Source: Actinomycetota bacterium (GTDB lineage: Bacteria > Actinomycetota > Acidimicrobiia > Acidimicrobiales > Ilumatobacteraceae). From it: a DNA stretch of 59,375 nt. Below the pieces are notes generated by a model that did no database searches, was not told where the DNA came from, and saw only the letters and a list, made by a program, of their open reading frames with translations. The DNA is taken from assembly GCA_009702755.1 (NCBI GenBank), contig WLHL01000005.1, positions 1 to 59,375 of the forward strand, written 5' to 3'. The position numbers and the translations under genes are program-made. Below are positions 42,519 through 52,443 of this stretch, piece after piece (the stretch's first letter is position 1; each line of letters starts with the position of its first letter).

Positions 42519-42997
42519 CACGAGCAGGATCAAGCAGTGCAATTCCTGACCTTGACGGAAAGGGTCTGCGCATTGCCATCATCGGTGCGCGCTTCAATGA
42601 CCACATCGTGACCAACTTGCGTGACGGCGCCCTTCGCGGACTTGAACGCCTCGGTGTCGCTGATAACGACATCATGGAGTCATGGGTACCAGGCGCATTT
42701 GAACTTCCGTTGGCAGCCAAAGTGCTCGCAGAGACTGGCAAAGTCGATGCCATCATCTGCCTCGGAACTGTCATCAAGGGCGACACGCCGCATTTCGATT
42801 ATGTCTGTGGTGAAGCAGCACGAGGCATTCAAGATGCGCAACTTGCCACTGGCATCCCCGTGATGTTTGGCGTTCTCACTGTCAACACAGAGCAGCAGGC
42901 GATTGATCGCAGTGGACCTGGTATCGACAACAAGGGCGACGAAGCTGCCGTGGGTGCAGTCGAGATGGCTCTTCTTGTGAAGTGCCTCACCGCATAA
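42515..42997 (+). CDS. ribH: 6,7-dimethyl-8-ribityllumazine synthase
   Basis: 160-residue lumazine synthase condensing the RibA/RibD product with [18 protein letters not shown], the [11 protein letters not shown] loop and the [16 protein letters not shown] segment with catalytic His are family-defining. Normal length for icosahedral lumazine synthases. Last recognisable riboflavin gene of the operon; riboflavin synthase (ribE) is not present between ribD and ribBA, where actinobacteria often carry it. Confidence 0.95.
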   Translation: MTRAGSSSAIPDLDGKGLRIAIIGARFNDHIVTNLRDGALRGLERLGVADNDIMESWVPGAFELPLAAKVLAETGKVDAIICLGTVIKGDTPHFDYVCGEAARGIQDAQLATGIPVMFGVLTVNTEQQAIDRSGPGIDNKGDEAAVGAVEMALLVKCLTA

Positions 42998-43059
42998 CTT
43001 CACAAATCATTGCCATGCGGCACACTTCGCGCACACTTGGTTATGTCCAGGAGGTGTGC

Positions 43060-43494
43060 ATGACAGTTCTTTGCACTCTTTTCGCCACCGCATGTTTGTC
43101 GGTGTCCGCTTCCCCTATTCCCCCTGCGCACGCTGTTGCCGAATCGCTTGTCTTCAAAAAGTCTCTGACATCGTTTATCTCCTCCGCCGATAATCCGAAA
43201 AGGGACGAACGACTGAACTGGACAACCGATGGATGTTCAGCTCCGATCATCGGAAGTAGTGGAAGAACATTCAACTTCTACGATGCATGTCGCCGTCATG
43301 ACTTTGCGTATCGCAACTTCTTGAGACTTGATAATGGCAAGTGGTGGAATGAATCATTTCGAGCCCGCGTTGATGCAGTCTTCAAAAGAGATATGACGTC
43401 AGATTGCGTGAAGCGAACTGCAATTGACAAAAGATCATGCATGGCCTGGGTCAGAATCTTTTACGAAACGGTTCGCGCCTATTCCGGCAAATAG
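43060..43494 (+). CDS. Secreted prokaryotic phospholipase A2
   Basis: 144-residue secreted enzyme with a signal peptide (about 1-25, cut near AHA) and the prokaryotic PLA2 signature: WTTDGCSAP (Cys59) and DACRRHDFAYRN, where His80-Asp81 form the catalytic His and calcium-adjacent Asp. Cys59, Cys77, Cys116 and Cys127 can make the two disulfides known from Streptomyces PLA2. The start at 43060 has AGGAGG at 43049-43054; longer in-frame starts begin inside the ribH end. The enzyme would release fatty acid from phospholipids outside the cell. It follows ribH on the same strand but is probably a separate unit. Confidence 0.87.
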   Translation: MTVLCTLFATACLSVSASPIPPAHAVAESLVFKKSLTSFISSADNPKRDERLNWTTDGCSAPIIGSSGRTFNFYDACRRHDFAYRNFLRLDNGKWWNESFRARVDAVFKRDMTSDCVKRTAIDKRSCMAWVRIFYETVRAYSGK

Positions 43495-43527
43495 CCACAC
43501 AGAGAGAGATGTTGTGAAAGCCCGCGA

Positions 43528-44211
43528 CTAGGCAGTGACAACATCAATGAGTTGACGAAGAATCCGTCCGGTTGCACCCCACACGGTTTCATCATCCAAT
43601 TCAAAAAAATGAATGTTGATGTCACCTTGTGGACGTGCCCACCACTCATTTCTGTACGTGTCTTCTCGGGCAAGATCATGCAGTGGGGTCATGAATACCC
43701 GCGCAACTTCAGCTTCTTCAAGAACGAAATCTGGAATGCCGTCGACACGAGCAACAACAGGAATAATCAGGCTGTTGCTGACAAAAGTTGTCAGCGGATC
43801 TAACTCTCCGATGATGTGCACACGTTCAGGCTGCAGCCCAATCTCTTCGTGTGCTTCACGAATCGCAGCTTCATGAACTGATTCAGATTCTTCAACACGT
43901 CCACCAGGAAACGAGATTTGGCCTGGATGATTGCGAAGGTGATCTGTGCGACGAGTGAGAATCACACTGGGGCCTTCGGGAGTATCCACGATTGTCACTA
44001 AGACAGCAGACACGCGCGCGGTGATGACCCATTCTTGTGACATTTCGACGCTGTCTTCATTGCGTTCAACAACGTGAGAGGACAACGCCTTCAGGACATG
44101 AGCGTGATCACGTAATTGTGGATTGCTTGACGACAGCCATGAAGGGGCTTCGCCTTCACGCCATTGTGTAGGACGCGGAATGACTTGATTGCCACCGCGT
44201 CGACGAATCAC
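43528..44211 (-). CDS. NUDIX hydrolase, CoA-pyrophosphatase-like
   Basis: 227-residue NUDIX protein. The box GGRVEESESVHEAAIREAHE followed by EIGL fits Gx5Ex7REUxEExGU. The upstream ILTRRTDHLRNHPGQISFPGG is the pattern of NudL/CoA pyrophosphatases, which cleave CoA and acyl-CoA diphosphates. The N-terminal 60 residues are an extra segment without a recognised domain. It starts with GTG, overlapping the stop of the 56-residue gene by four bases (44208-44211). Confidence 0.85.
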   Translation of the reverse strand: MIRRRGGNQVIPRPTQWREGEAPSWLSSSNPQLRDHAHVLKALSSHVVERNEDSVEMSQEWVITARVSAVLVTIVDTPEGPSVILTRRTDHLRNHPGQISFPGGRVEESESVHEAAIREAHEEIGLQPERVHIIGELDPLTTFVSNSLIIPVVARVDGIPDFVLEEAEVARVFMTPLHDLAREDTYRNEWWARPQGDINIHFFELDDETVWGATGRILRQLIDVVTA

Positions 44212-44378
44212 TGTGCTGTGGGTGTCCAGCCCGATGCCTTCAACTCAGCAAGAATCTCTGCAAGACCAGCGGTCTTCAGGTTGGCAAGAACACGGCCGGG
44301 CATTTCTTCGCCCTTTTCCCATGCTTCCCATGCGGTAATCAGTTTGTTGAGATCAGGTGCTGGTCGCTCAAATGCCAT
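44208..44378 (-). CDS. 56-residue protein coupled to the NUDIX gene
   Basis: Short gene, ATG at 44378 and TGA at 44208-44210. The product begins MAFERPAPDLNKLITAWEAW, continues with EKGEEMPGRVLANLKTAG (24-40 region) and ends SGWTPTAQ. It is predicted to be a compact helical, soluble protein with three tryptophans. Support for reality: an 11-base overlap with the upstream membrane-protein gene, a 4-base GTGA overlap with the NUDIX gene, and codon-like composition. No family is recognised; it may be a partner or small regulator of the NUDIX enzyme. Confidence 0.75.
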   Translation of the reverse strand: MAFERPAPDLNKLITAWEAWEKGEEMPGRVLANLKTAGLAEILAELKASGWTPTAQ

Positions 44379-44715
44379 GCCCGAAGCGTACCGAGACGAA
44401 GCCCTGAGTACCCGCTAGACCAATCAACATTGCACGAGTCGCAACATCGACATCAATCACAACGGCAGCAACCATCGCTAACAGCGCCAGACCAATGCCA
44501 AGAATTTGATGAACACGTCCGTTTGTTAAACGAAAAGCTGATAGCGGTGCCTTGACCGATGCGGCATTGAGGATGACAAGGCCGGCGAATACAGCGGGGA
44601 CCATCGGTGTGCTGGACTGCGCAGCTGCGCTAGCCAGTGCAAAACCGATGATGTATTCAAGCGTTTGGCTGATCCACAGATGACGAGCCTTTGGTGCCTT
44701 CTCCGGTGAATTCAT
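44368..44715 (-). CDS. Small polytopic membrane protein, unknown
   Basis: 115-residue protein with four hydrophobic segments (about 16-33, 38-56, 68-88 and 91-108) and a polar N terminus. No family recognised by eye. It is the first gene of a tightly overlapping set with the 56-residue gene and the NUDIX hydrolase, on the minus strand downstream of the groEL terminator. Ion channel, transporter subunit or stress-membrane roles are all possible; nothing in the sequence decides. Confidence 0.75.
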   Translation of the reverse strand: MNSPEKAPKARHLWISQTLEYIIGFALASAAAQSSTPMVPAVFAGLVILNAASVKAPLSAFRLTNGRVHQILGIGLALLAMVAAVVIDVDVATRAMLIGLAGTQGFVSVRFGHGI

Positions 44716-44739
44716 GGAGTCAACCGTAGGCGGAAATGA

Positions 44740-44773
44740 TTAATGGCCCGGACCATACGGTCCGGGCCATTAA
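44740..44773 (-). terminator. Terminator hairpin after groEL
   Basis: Perfect 15-bp stem TTAATGGCCCGGACC / GGTCCGGGCCATTAA with loop ATAC (plus strand: 44740-44754 and 44759-44773), 54 bases beyond the groEL stop. No long U-tract follows on the minus strand (ATCATTTCC), yet the stem is very stable and precisely placed between two units. Confidence 0.7.
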
Positions 44774-44827
44774 CGGGAGGCTCTATGTACAACCGACCGA
44801 AATCGGCTGTTATTCCCAGGGGTTGAT

Positions 44828-46764
<1,937 letters not shown>

Positions 46765-46825
46765 GGTTTCCTCCGATGAATCGGCATTTCGAAAATGGAC
46801 TCCGTCCTGGCGAGCCAGTCCGGCG

Positions 46826-46852
46826 TTAGCACTCGAGGAGTGCGACTGCTAA
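46826..46852. promoter_or_regulatory. CIRCE operator (HrcA-binding site) of groESL
   Basis: TTAGCACTC - 9 bases - GACTGCTAA on the plus strand, matching the CIRCE consensus TTAGCACTC-N9-GAGTGCTAA except for one base in the right arm. It lies 62 bases upstream of groES and just after the promoter -10 element, where HrcA would block transcription under non-stress conditions. The hrcA gene is not in the window. Confidence 0.9.
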
Positions 46853-46880
46853 TGATACGGACGGGGCAGGCGCCTAGCAA
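46852..46880 (-). promoter_or_regulatory. groESL promoter
   Basis: On the minus strand, TTGCTA (46880-46875) and TATCAT (46857-46852) are separated by exactly 17 bases, a good sigma-70-type promoter. The -10 abuts the CIRCE operator. The -35 overlaps the stop codon of maf (46874-46876), so groESL has its own start within the end of the long upstream run. Confidence 0.7.
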
Positions 46881-47473
46881 CCGAGACCGAGAAGACGGGC
46901 AGTTTCTTGGAGGGGCAGCCCGATGATGTTGCTCATCGACCCCCTCGTCGAGGCCACCAAAGTGCCCCCGAGACCCTGAATGGCGTAGGAACCGGCCTTG
47001 CCCTGCCATTCCCCCGTGCCGATGTACCAGTCCAGGAGGGCATCCGTGACCGGCTCAAAGGTGACCATCGATGTCACGACGAGGGATTCGGACCTTTCCG
47101 GCCCGATGACGGCCACCCCCGTGTGCACCCGATGGGTACGGGCACTGAGAGCTTTCAACATGCGACGCGCTTCCGTTTCATCAACGGGCTGTCCAAAGAT
47201 GACGCCGTCGAGATCCACCGTCGTGTCTGCACCCAACACAAGTGCATCAGTTGCTAATCGCTCTTGCACTGCTCGGGCTTTCGACGAAGCAAGACGCTTC
47301 ACGTACTGCGCAGGTTCTTCACCCGTGAGTGGTGTTTCGTCAATGTCGGCAGGAACAACATCTGCAGTGATTCCTAATTGTGCAATGAGTTCAATCCGAC
47401 GCGGTGAGCGTGATGCCAACACCACATGAAGATTCTGTTGATCAGCCACCACTGACGGCAGTCTCGTGTGCAT
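46874..47473 (-). CDS. maf: Maf-family nucleotide pyrophosphatase
   Basis: 199-residue Maf protein, which hydrolyses non-canonical or modified nucleoside triphosphates and has been tied to septum control. VVLASRSPRRIELIAQLGI is the phosphate-binding N-terminal motif, and GADTTVDLDG the metal-binding core. An ATG at 47473 is used here; it overlaps the dus gene by 32 bases, and a GTG nearer the dus stop is also possible. Last gene of the long run that begins with rpsI. Confidence 0.9.
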   Translation of the reverse strand: MHTRLPSVVADQQNLHVVLASRSPRRIELIAQLGITADVVPADIDETPLTGEEPAQYVKRLASSKARAVQERLATDALVLGADTTVDLDGVIFGQPVDETEARRMLKALSARTHRVHTGVAVIGPERSESLVVTSMVTFEPVTDALLDWYIGTGEWQGKAGSYAIQGLGGTLVASTRGSMSNIIGLPLQETARLLGLGC

Positions 47474-48578
47474 CGTCAGGCAATGTCATGTCATCACGAT
47501 TCTCTAAGTAGCCCTCGGGAAGAACCACTTTGATTGGGCCATTGGTGTGGCCGCGTGCAAGACGTTCGCCACCAGGCACGAGTCTCATAGAGCGATCTAG
47601 TCGTGCACCGATTGCTTGCAGTTCTGCAAGTGACGCAACTGTTGCAAATGAACGACGTACTTCAGACCCCACGGGGAAACCGGTGAGATACCAACCACAG
47701 TGCTTGCGGAAATTACGGATACCAAACTCGGGCCCCATGATTGCCATCAGACCTTGTGCATGCTCCACCATCACATCGAGAACAAAACCCAAGTCGGGCG
47801 ATTGTTGAATCTCGTTCCCAGAAAATGCATCAATAAGATCACGGAACAACCATGGCTTGCCTAAGCAACCACGTCCGACGACAACTCCATCGCAACCGGT
47901 TTCATCCATCATGCGCAATGCATCGGTTGCTTCCCAAATGTCTCCGTTACCAAGAACAGGAATACTGGTGACTGCCTGCTTGAGTTCTGCGATGTACTCC
48001 CAATGCGCATTGCCGCCATAGTGCTGCTCTGCTGTGCGCGCGTGAAGAGCAATCATGGCAATGCCTTCGTCTTCTGCGGCCTTGCCCGTGTCGAGGAACG
48101 TTGTGATGTCGTCATTGATACCAATGCGGAACTTGCAGGTGATGGGAACACCAAATGGCTTTGCAGCATCGACTGCTGCTCGCATGATGGCGCGAGTCAA
48201 ATTGCGCTTCACAGGAACAGCAGCACCACCACCTTTCCGAGTGACCTTGTTCGCTGGGCAACCAAAGTTCATATCGATGTGATCAGCAATGTCTTGTTCA
48301 CACAACGCACGTACTGCACGACCCACAAAATCAGGGTCGCTTCCGTAAATCTGCAAACTGCGGAAGTCTTCATCGGGGCCGAATGCCACCATTTTCTTGG
48401 TCTTTTCGTTACCGTGCACCAACGCAGCAGCCATCACCATTTCGCTGACATACACAAGTCCGGGACCAAACGTACGACATTGTGCACGGAACGGAATGTT
48501 GGTGACTCCGGCCATTGGTGCCAAGACAACAGGAATCGGGAACTCGCGACCACGAAGGACAAGAGGCATGCGTGTCAT
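47442..48578 (-). CDS. dusB: tRNA-dihydrouridine synthase
   Basis: 378-residue flavoenzyme that reduces uridine in the tRNA D-loop. LAPMAGVTN is the FMN-binding start, NFGCPANKV carries the catalytic Cys, and CKFRIGIND and HARTAEQHY are the tRNA- and FMN-contacting segments of the Dus barrel. The ATG at 48578 gives an ATGA overlap with tsaD and has AGAGGTG upstream, so it is preferred over a start 14 codons earlier. The DusB-type subclass is inferred. In M. tuberculosis dus and maf do not lie between tsaD and groES. Confidence 0.9.
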   Translation of the reverse strand: MTRMPLVLRGREFPIPVVLAPMAGVTNIPFRAQCRTFGPGLVYVSEMVMAAALVHGNEKTKKMVAFGPDEDFRSLQIYGSDPDFVGRAVRALCEQDIADHIDMNFGCPANKVTRKGGGAAVPVKRNLTRAIMRAAVDAAKPFGVPITCKFRIGINDDITTFLDTGKAAEDEGIAMIALHARTAEQHYGGNAHWEYIAELKQAVTSIPVLGNGDIWEATDALRMMDETGCDGVVVGRGCLGKPWLFRDLIDAFSGNEIQQSPDLGFVLDVMVEHAQGLMAIMGPEFGIRNFRKHCGWYLTGFPVGSEVRRSFATVASLAELQAIGARLDRSMRLVPGGERLARGHTNGPIKVVLPEGYLENRDDMTLPDDAHETAVSGG

Positions 48579-49600
48579 CGCGGCACCTCTGCCAACTTCA
48601 AGTTCGGATATGCGCCGCAATCCAATTCACGAGGCCCATCCGACTTCAGGCGATGCCATGCAGCAGCTGCGATCATTGCAGCGTTGTCTGTACACATGGC
48701 ACGGCTGGGCAGCGCCACCTTGAATCCGGCTTCTCCCCCACGACGACTCATTTCATAACGCAAGAAAGAGTTGGCGGATACCCCTCCACCGAGCACGATC
48801 CCCTGCGCACCCACTTGCTGCGCAGCCTTAATTGTTTTTGCGCACAGCACATCGACCACTGCCGCTTGAAATGATGCAGCAATATCAACATTAGACATCT
48901 CAGGATTTTTACGAACGTGATTAATCACTGATGTCTTTAGTCCAGAGAAAGAAACGTCAAGGCCATCGTGCATCATCGCTCGTGGGAATTCCACAGCATG
49001 CGGATTGCCTTCTGAAGCGATGCGATCAATCACTGGACCGCCGGGGTAACCAAGATCGAGATAGCGCGCGACCTTGTCGTAGGCCTCGCCTGCAGCATCA
49101 TCAATGGTGCGACCAAGAACTGTGTAGTCACCATGACCCTTCATGTGGATGATCATGGTGTGACCACCCGAGACAAGCAGGACAACGAGCGGGAACTCCA
49201 AGGTTGGGTCATCAAGAAGCCCGGCATACAAGTGAGCTTCCAAGTGGTTCACACCAATAAATGGTTTATCCCATACCAAAGCCAGTGACTTTGCAGCCGA
49301 GACCCCAACAAGAAGTGCACCAATCAAACCAGGCCCAGCCGTTGCTGCAACGGCATCAATTCGAGAAGGCAAAATGCCTGCTTCTGCAATCGCCGCATCA
49401 ATCACAGAAACGATTGATTCCAAGTGTGCGCGGCTCGCAACCTCTGGCACAACACCACCAAAACGAGCATGAATGTCGATTTGGCTAGAGACAATTGACG
49501 ACAACACATCGTTGCCACCCATCACAATTGATGCAGCGGTCTCATCACAGCTTGTTTCAATGGCCAGTACAACCGTTGACTCAGTGACTTCGAAACTCAT
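48575..49600 (-). CDS. tsaD: tRNA t6A threonylcarbamoyltransferase TsaD
   Basis: 341-residue catalytic subunit for the threonylcarbamoyl modification of A37 in ANN-decoding tRNAs. IETSCDETAASIV is the ASKHA nucleotide motif. Metal ligands are in NHLEAH (His119, His123). VSGGHTMI and GGGVSANSFLR are further family blocks. Coupled by 4-base overlaps to rimI upstream and dus downstream. Confidence 0.96.
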   Translation of the reverse strand: MSFEVTESTVVLAIETSCDETAASIVMGGNDVLSSIVSSQIDIHARFGGVVPEVASRAHLESIVSVIDAAIAEAGILPSRIDAVAATAGPGLIGALLVGVSAAKSLALVWDKPFIGVNHLEAHLYAGLLDDPTLEFPLVVLLVSGGHTMIIHMKGHGDYTVLGRTIDDAAGEAYDKVARYLDLGYPGGPVIDRIASEGNPHAVEFPRAMMHDGLDVSFSGLKTSVINHVRKNPEMSNVDIAASFQAAVVDVLCAKTIKAAQQVGAQGIVLGGGVSANSFLRYEMSRRGGEAGFKVALPSRAMCTDNAAMIAAAAWHRLKSDGPRELDCGAYPNLKLAEVPR

Positions 49601-50124
49601 GAACGCCTCGATTCAATCAATGCAATTCGTTCCATGAACTCTGGCGTATCAACACCATGCGCCCACATGATGATCGCATCATCAGTGTTCTCGTAGTACT
49701 TCTTGCGAATTCCCGCAGGAACAAAACCAAAACGGCGATAAAGATTCTGCGCAGCAGTGTTGGTGTGGCGCACTTCAAGAGTCATCGCAGTACACCCACG
49801 ATCATGAGCCAGGATTGCAAGGTCCAACATCATCTCTGTTGCAACACCTCGACCCTGCCACTCAGGGTCCACGGCGATGTTCGTGACATGCGCATCGTCT
49901 CCGGCAAACATCAAGCCGCCGTAGCCCACCATGGTGTCGCCAACATAAGCAACGAGGTAGTAACGAGATCCCGCACGCATCTGCTGCAGTTCACTCACGA
50001 ATGTCCGATGAGTCCATGGTCGAGGATAAATCTGTTCCTCAATGTCCATCACCCGGCGGAGATGCCGACGACGCAATGTCTCTGTTGTCAAAGCGTCAAT
50101 GGAACGCTCGCGCATGAAACTCAT
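49597..50124 (-). CDS. rimI: Ribosomal-protein-alanine N-acetyltransferase RimI
   Basis: 175-residue GNAT acetyltransferase. The acetyl-CoA loop is in WQGRGVATEMM, and EVRHTNTAAQNLYRRFGF is the standard C-terminal helix region. RimI acetylates ribosomal S18 and, in actinobacteria, is consistently found between tsaB and tsaD. The ATG at 50124 gives a 4-base ATGA overlap with tsaB; a longer frame upstream is rejected. Confidence 0.92.
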   Translation of the reverse strand: MSFMRERSIDALTTETLRRRHLRRVMDIEEQIYPRPWTHRTFVSELQQMRAGSRYYLVAYVGDTMVGYGGLMFAGDDAHVTNIAVDPEWQGRGVATEMMLDLAILAHDRGCTAMTLEVRHTNTAAQNLYRRFGFVPAGIRKKYYENTDDAIIMWAHGVDTPEFMERIALIESRRS

Positions 50125-50825
50125 CGTGATCCCTGACGAGTCTTCCAATTGATTTCCGCATCAGGTGCGCGCAAATACATTGGCTGCAATTGCATTGCGG
50201 TCACGGTTTCATCAGCCATCACCCGATGGCCGCCCAAAGTGACAACAGAAGTCGCAGATGGGAACAAGGCATCACGACCCACTAGTTGCGTCCATGGGGA
50301 GGCCTCGAATAGTTCTGCGTGTCGATCGAATCCAGAACCAACACAGATGGTGTCTTCAGCACGATCCGCAAGATGCACTGCCAAATCCTCAGGAGAAGAA
50401 ACGACTGGCTCCGTCAAGCGCTGTGGCTCCATGCCAACACCACGCATGCGGTACAAGGACCAGTACACCTCTCCACGTCGTGCATCAAGAGCTGCTGCAA
50501 CGGTGAGTTCGCTCATCTCGGCGTTCATTGCTAGGGCATCAAGACTGCACACTGGCACCAAAGGAATTTCTAATGCCCATGCCATTGATTGTGCCGTTGC
50601 CATCCCAACACGCATTCCCGTGAAGAGTCCAGGACCAACATCAACTGCAATTGCTGACAAGTCGGTCATCTCAATGCCCGCTTGTTGCATTGCAAATCGA
50701 ATCATCGGTGTGAGTGACTCAGCATGTCGACGATCACTTGCCACCATTGTGTGAGCACGAATACCACGATGGTCTCCGAGAGCGACTTCGACATGCTCGA
50801 CGGCAGTTTCAATTCCGAGAATCAT
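50121..50825 (-). CDS. tsaB: t6A synthesis protein TsaB
   Basis: 234-residue ASKHA-fold paralogue of TsaD, required as its partner in t6A synthesis but not itself catalytic. ILGIETAVEHVEVAL at the N terminus, VGPGLFTGMRVGMATAQ and ALDARRGEVYW are family blocks. The ATG at 50825 overlaps the tsaE stop by a single base (TGATG); upstream in-frame starts fall inside tsaE. Confidence 0.93.
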   Translation of the reverse strand: MILGIETAVEHVEVALGDHRGIRAHTMVASDRRHAESLTPMIRFAMQQAGIEMTDLSAIAVDVGPGLFTGMRVGMATAQSMAWALEIPLVPVCSLDALAMNAEMSELTVAAALDARRGEVYWSLYRMRGVGMEPQRLTEPVVSSPEDLAVHLADRAEDTICVGSGFDRHAELFEASPWTQLVGRDALFPSATSVVTLGGHRVMADETVTAMQLQPMYLRAPDAEINWKTRQGSR

Positions 50826-51316
50826 CAGTGGACACTCCATTGACGTAATGATTCTCGCAATTTGTCCCAACGAGTGTCCCACCCATGACCTTCGACGGAA
50901 ATGACAATGTCACGCGCATCATCATCGTCTTCGTCATGGGACAATTCGATGGTCAACGAATCTCCGATGACATCTGCGGCGACGTCTCCCCACTCCACAA
51001 GAGCAACTGCACCGAGATCGACTTGTTCGCGCAATCCAAGGTCAGCAACTTCGCCCATACTGTTCAGGCGATACAGGTCGGCATGTAGAACTGGAATGCG
51101 ACCACTGTTATACGAATGCACCAGTGTGAATGTGGGCGAGGACACCTGATCCTCTTCACTCACGCCAAGTGCACGAGTGAAACCAACCGTAAATGCAGTC
51201 TTTCCTGCACCCATGTCCCCTGCGAGAACAATGATGTCTCGAGGTCGCACGAGGCCAGCAATCACTCCTGCAATCGCATGAGTTGTCGCAACAGAATCGG
51301 AACGGAGATCAATCAT
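50825..51316 (-). CDS. tsaE: t6A synthesis ATPase TsaE
   Basis: 163-residue P-loop ATPase that resets the TsaBD complex. Walker A is GDMGAGKTAF, SSPTFTLVHSY and HADLYRL are the usual switch and Walker-B-side motifs, and LVEWGD is the conserved core strand. It overlaps alr by four bases upstream. With tsaB and tsaD this gives three of the four bacterial t6A genes; tsaC is elsewhere. Confidence 0.94.
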   Translation of the reverse strand: MIDLRSDSVATTHAIAGVIAGLVRPRDIIVLAGDMGAGKTAFTVGFTRALGVSEEDQVSSPTFTLVHSYNSGRIPVLHADLYRLNSMGEVADLGLREQVDLGAVALVEWGDVAADVIGDSLTIELSHDEDDDDARDIVISVEGHGWDTRWDKLRESLRQWSVH

Positions 51317-52443
51317 TGATATCTCCGAAAAACACGCTCTCCGATTCCGCAGACAATTTCGTATCCGATTGTTCCGAGCGCATCAGCCCAGTTGTCGGCT
51401 GTCACTACATGCTCGCCTTGACGACCAATCAACACGACTTCATCACCCACGGTGACATCAAAGTCATTTCCGCAATCCAGCATCAATTGATCCATCGTGA
51501 TGGTGCCTGCGAGCGAACGAGGAACGCCATTGACGAGAACCTGAATATCTGAATCGATCAACGAACGCGGTACACCATCGGCATAACCAATGGGAACTGT
51601 CGCAATCAAAGACGTTGTAGCTAGTGGGCGGCGAAGACCGTAGGAAACTGCTTCGCCCTTCTCTACTAAGCGCACAGCAGACACTCTGCCCTTTAATGAC
51701 AGAGCGGGGATGAGACCTTGGCATTGTTCCGCGACACCTGGCCCTGGGAGCAATCCATACATTGCGATGCCCAGTCGCACCATCGAGAAACGCGCATCTG
51801 GGTTGACTAACGCAGCCGCACTGTTCGCAGCATGCACCATTGGTGGTTCGATACCGGCCGCTGCACATTGCGCCAGCACATCATTGAACAAAGAGAGTTG
51901 TTTCTCATTGGCTGGATGACTCGGTTCATCTGCAACTGCAAAGTGCGTGTAGATGCCTTCAATTGCCAGCGACTCAAACGACTGGATGTATCGCGCAAGA
52001 TTCAAAGCTTCCGAGGGCGCCACACCCACGCGATGCATGCCGGTGTCGATTTTGATGTGAACAGGAACTTTGCGATCTGCAGCTTCTGCTGCACGTGCAA
52101 CGACAGCCGCACCGCGTGTTGATGCAATTGTCGGCGTGAGTCCGTACCCCACCAGAAACTCTGTCATCTCGGCAGGCTGTTCACTCAACACGAGAATGGG
52201 TGCGGTGATTCCTGCACGACGAAGTGCAACACCTTCATCAGTGATTGCGACACATAAACCTGTTGCTCCCGCAGCGAGTGCTGCCTGTGCCACTGGGATA
52301 GCACCGTGTCCGTAGGCATTTGCCTTCACAACAGCCCATACCTGAGCGGGAGCCACGCGTTGAGCAACGATTGCAACATTGTGCTGGATGAGCCCCATGT
52401 GTACGTCGGCCCACGCCCAGCGACCAGAAAAATCAATTGACAT
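51313..52443 (-). CDS. alr: Alanine racemase
   Basis: 376-residue PLP enzyme making D-alanine for peptidoglycan. The PLP lysine is Lys40 in VVKANAYGHG, GIYTHFAVADE and MYGLLPG (with the catalytic-side Tyr region) are standard, and IPIGYADGVPR-type sequence (VPIGYADGVPR) is present. It overlaps nnrD upstream by 11 bases and tsaE downstream by 4. Confidence 0.95.
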   Translation of the reverse strand: MSIDFSGRWAWADVHMGLIQHNVAIVAQRVAPAQVWAVVKANAYGHGAIPVAQAALAAGATGLCVAITDEGVALRRAGITAPILVLSEQPAEMTEFLVGYGLTPTIASTRGAAVVARAAEAADRKVPVHIKIDTGMHRVGVAPSEALNLARYIQSFESLAIEGIYTHFAVADEPSHPANEKQLSLFNDVLAQCAAAGIEPPMVHAANSAAALVNPDARFSMVRLGIAMYGLLPGPGVAEQCQGLIPALSLKGRVSAVRLVEKGEAVSYGLRRPLATTSLIATVPIGYADGVPRSLIDSDIQVLVNGVPRSLAGTITMDQLMLDCGNDFDVTVGDEVVLIGRQGEHVVTADNWADALGTIGYEIVCGIGERVFRRYQ

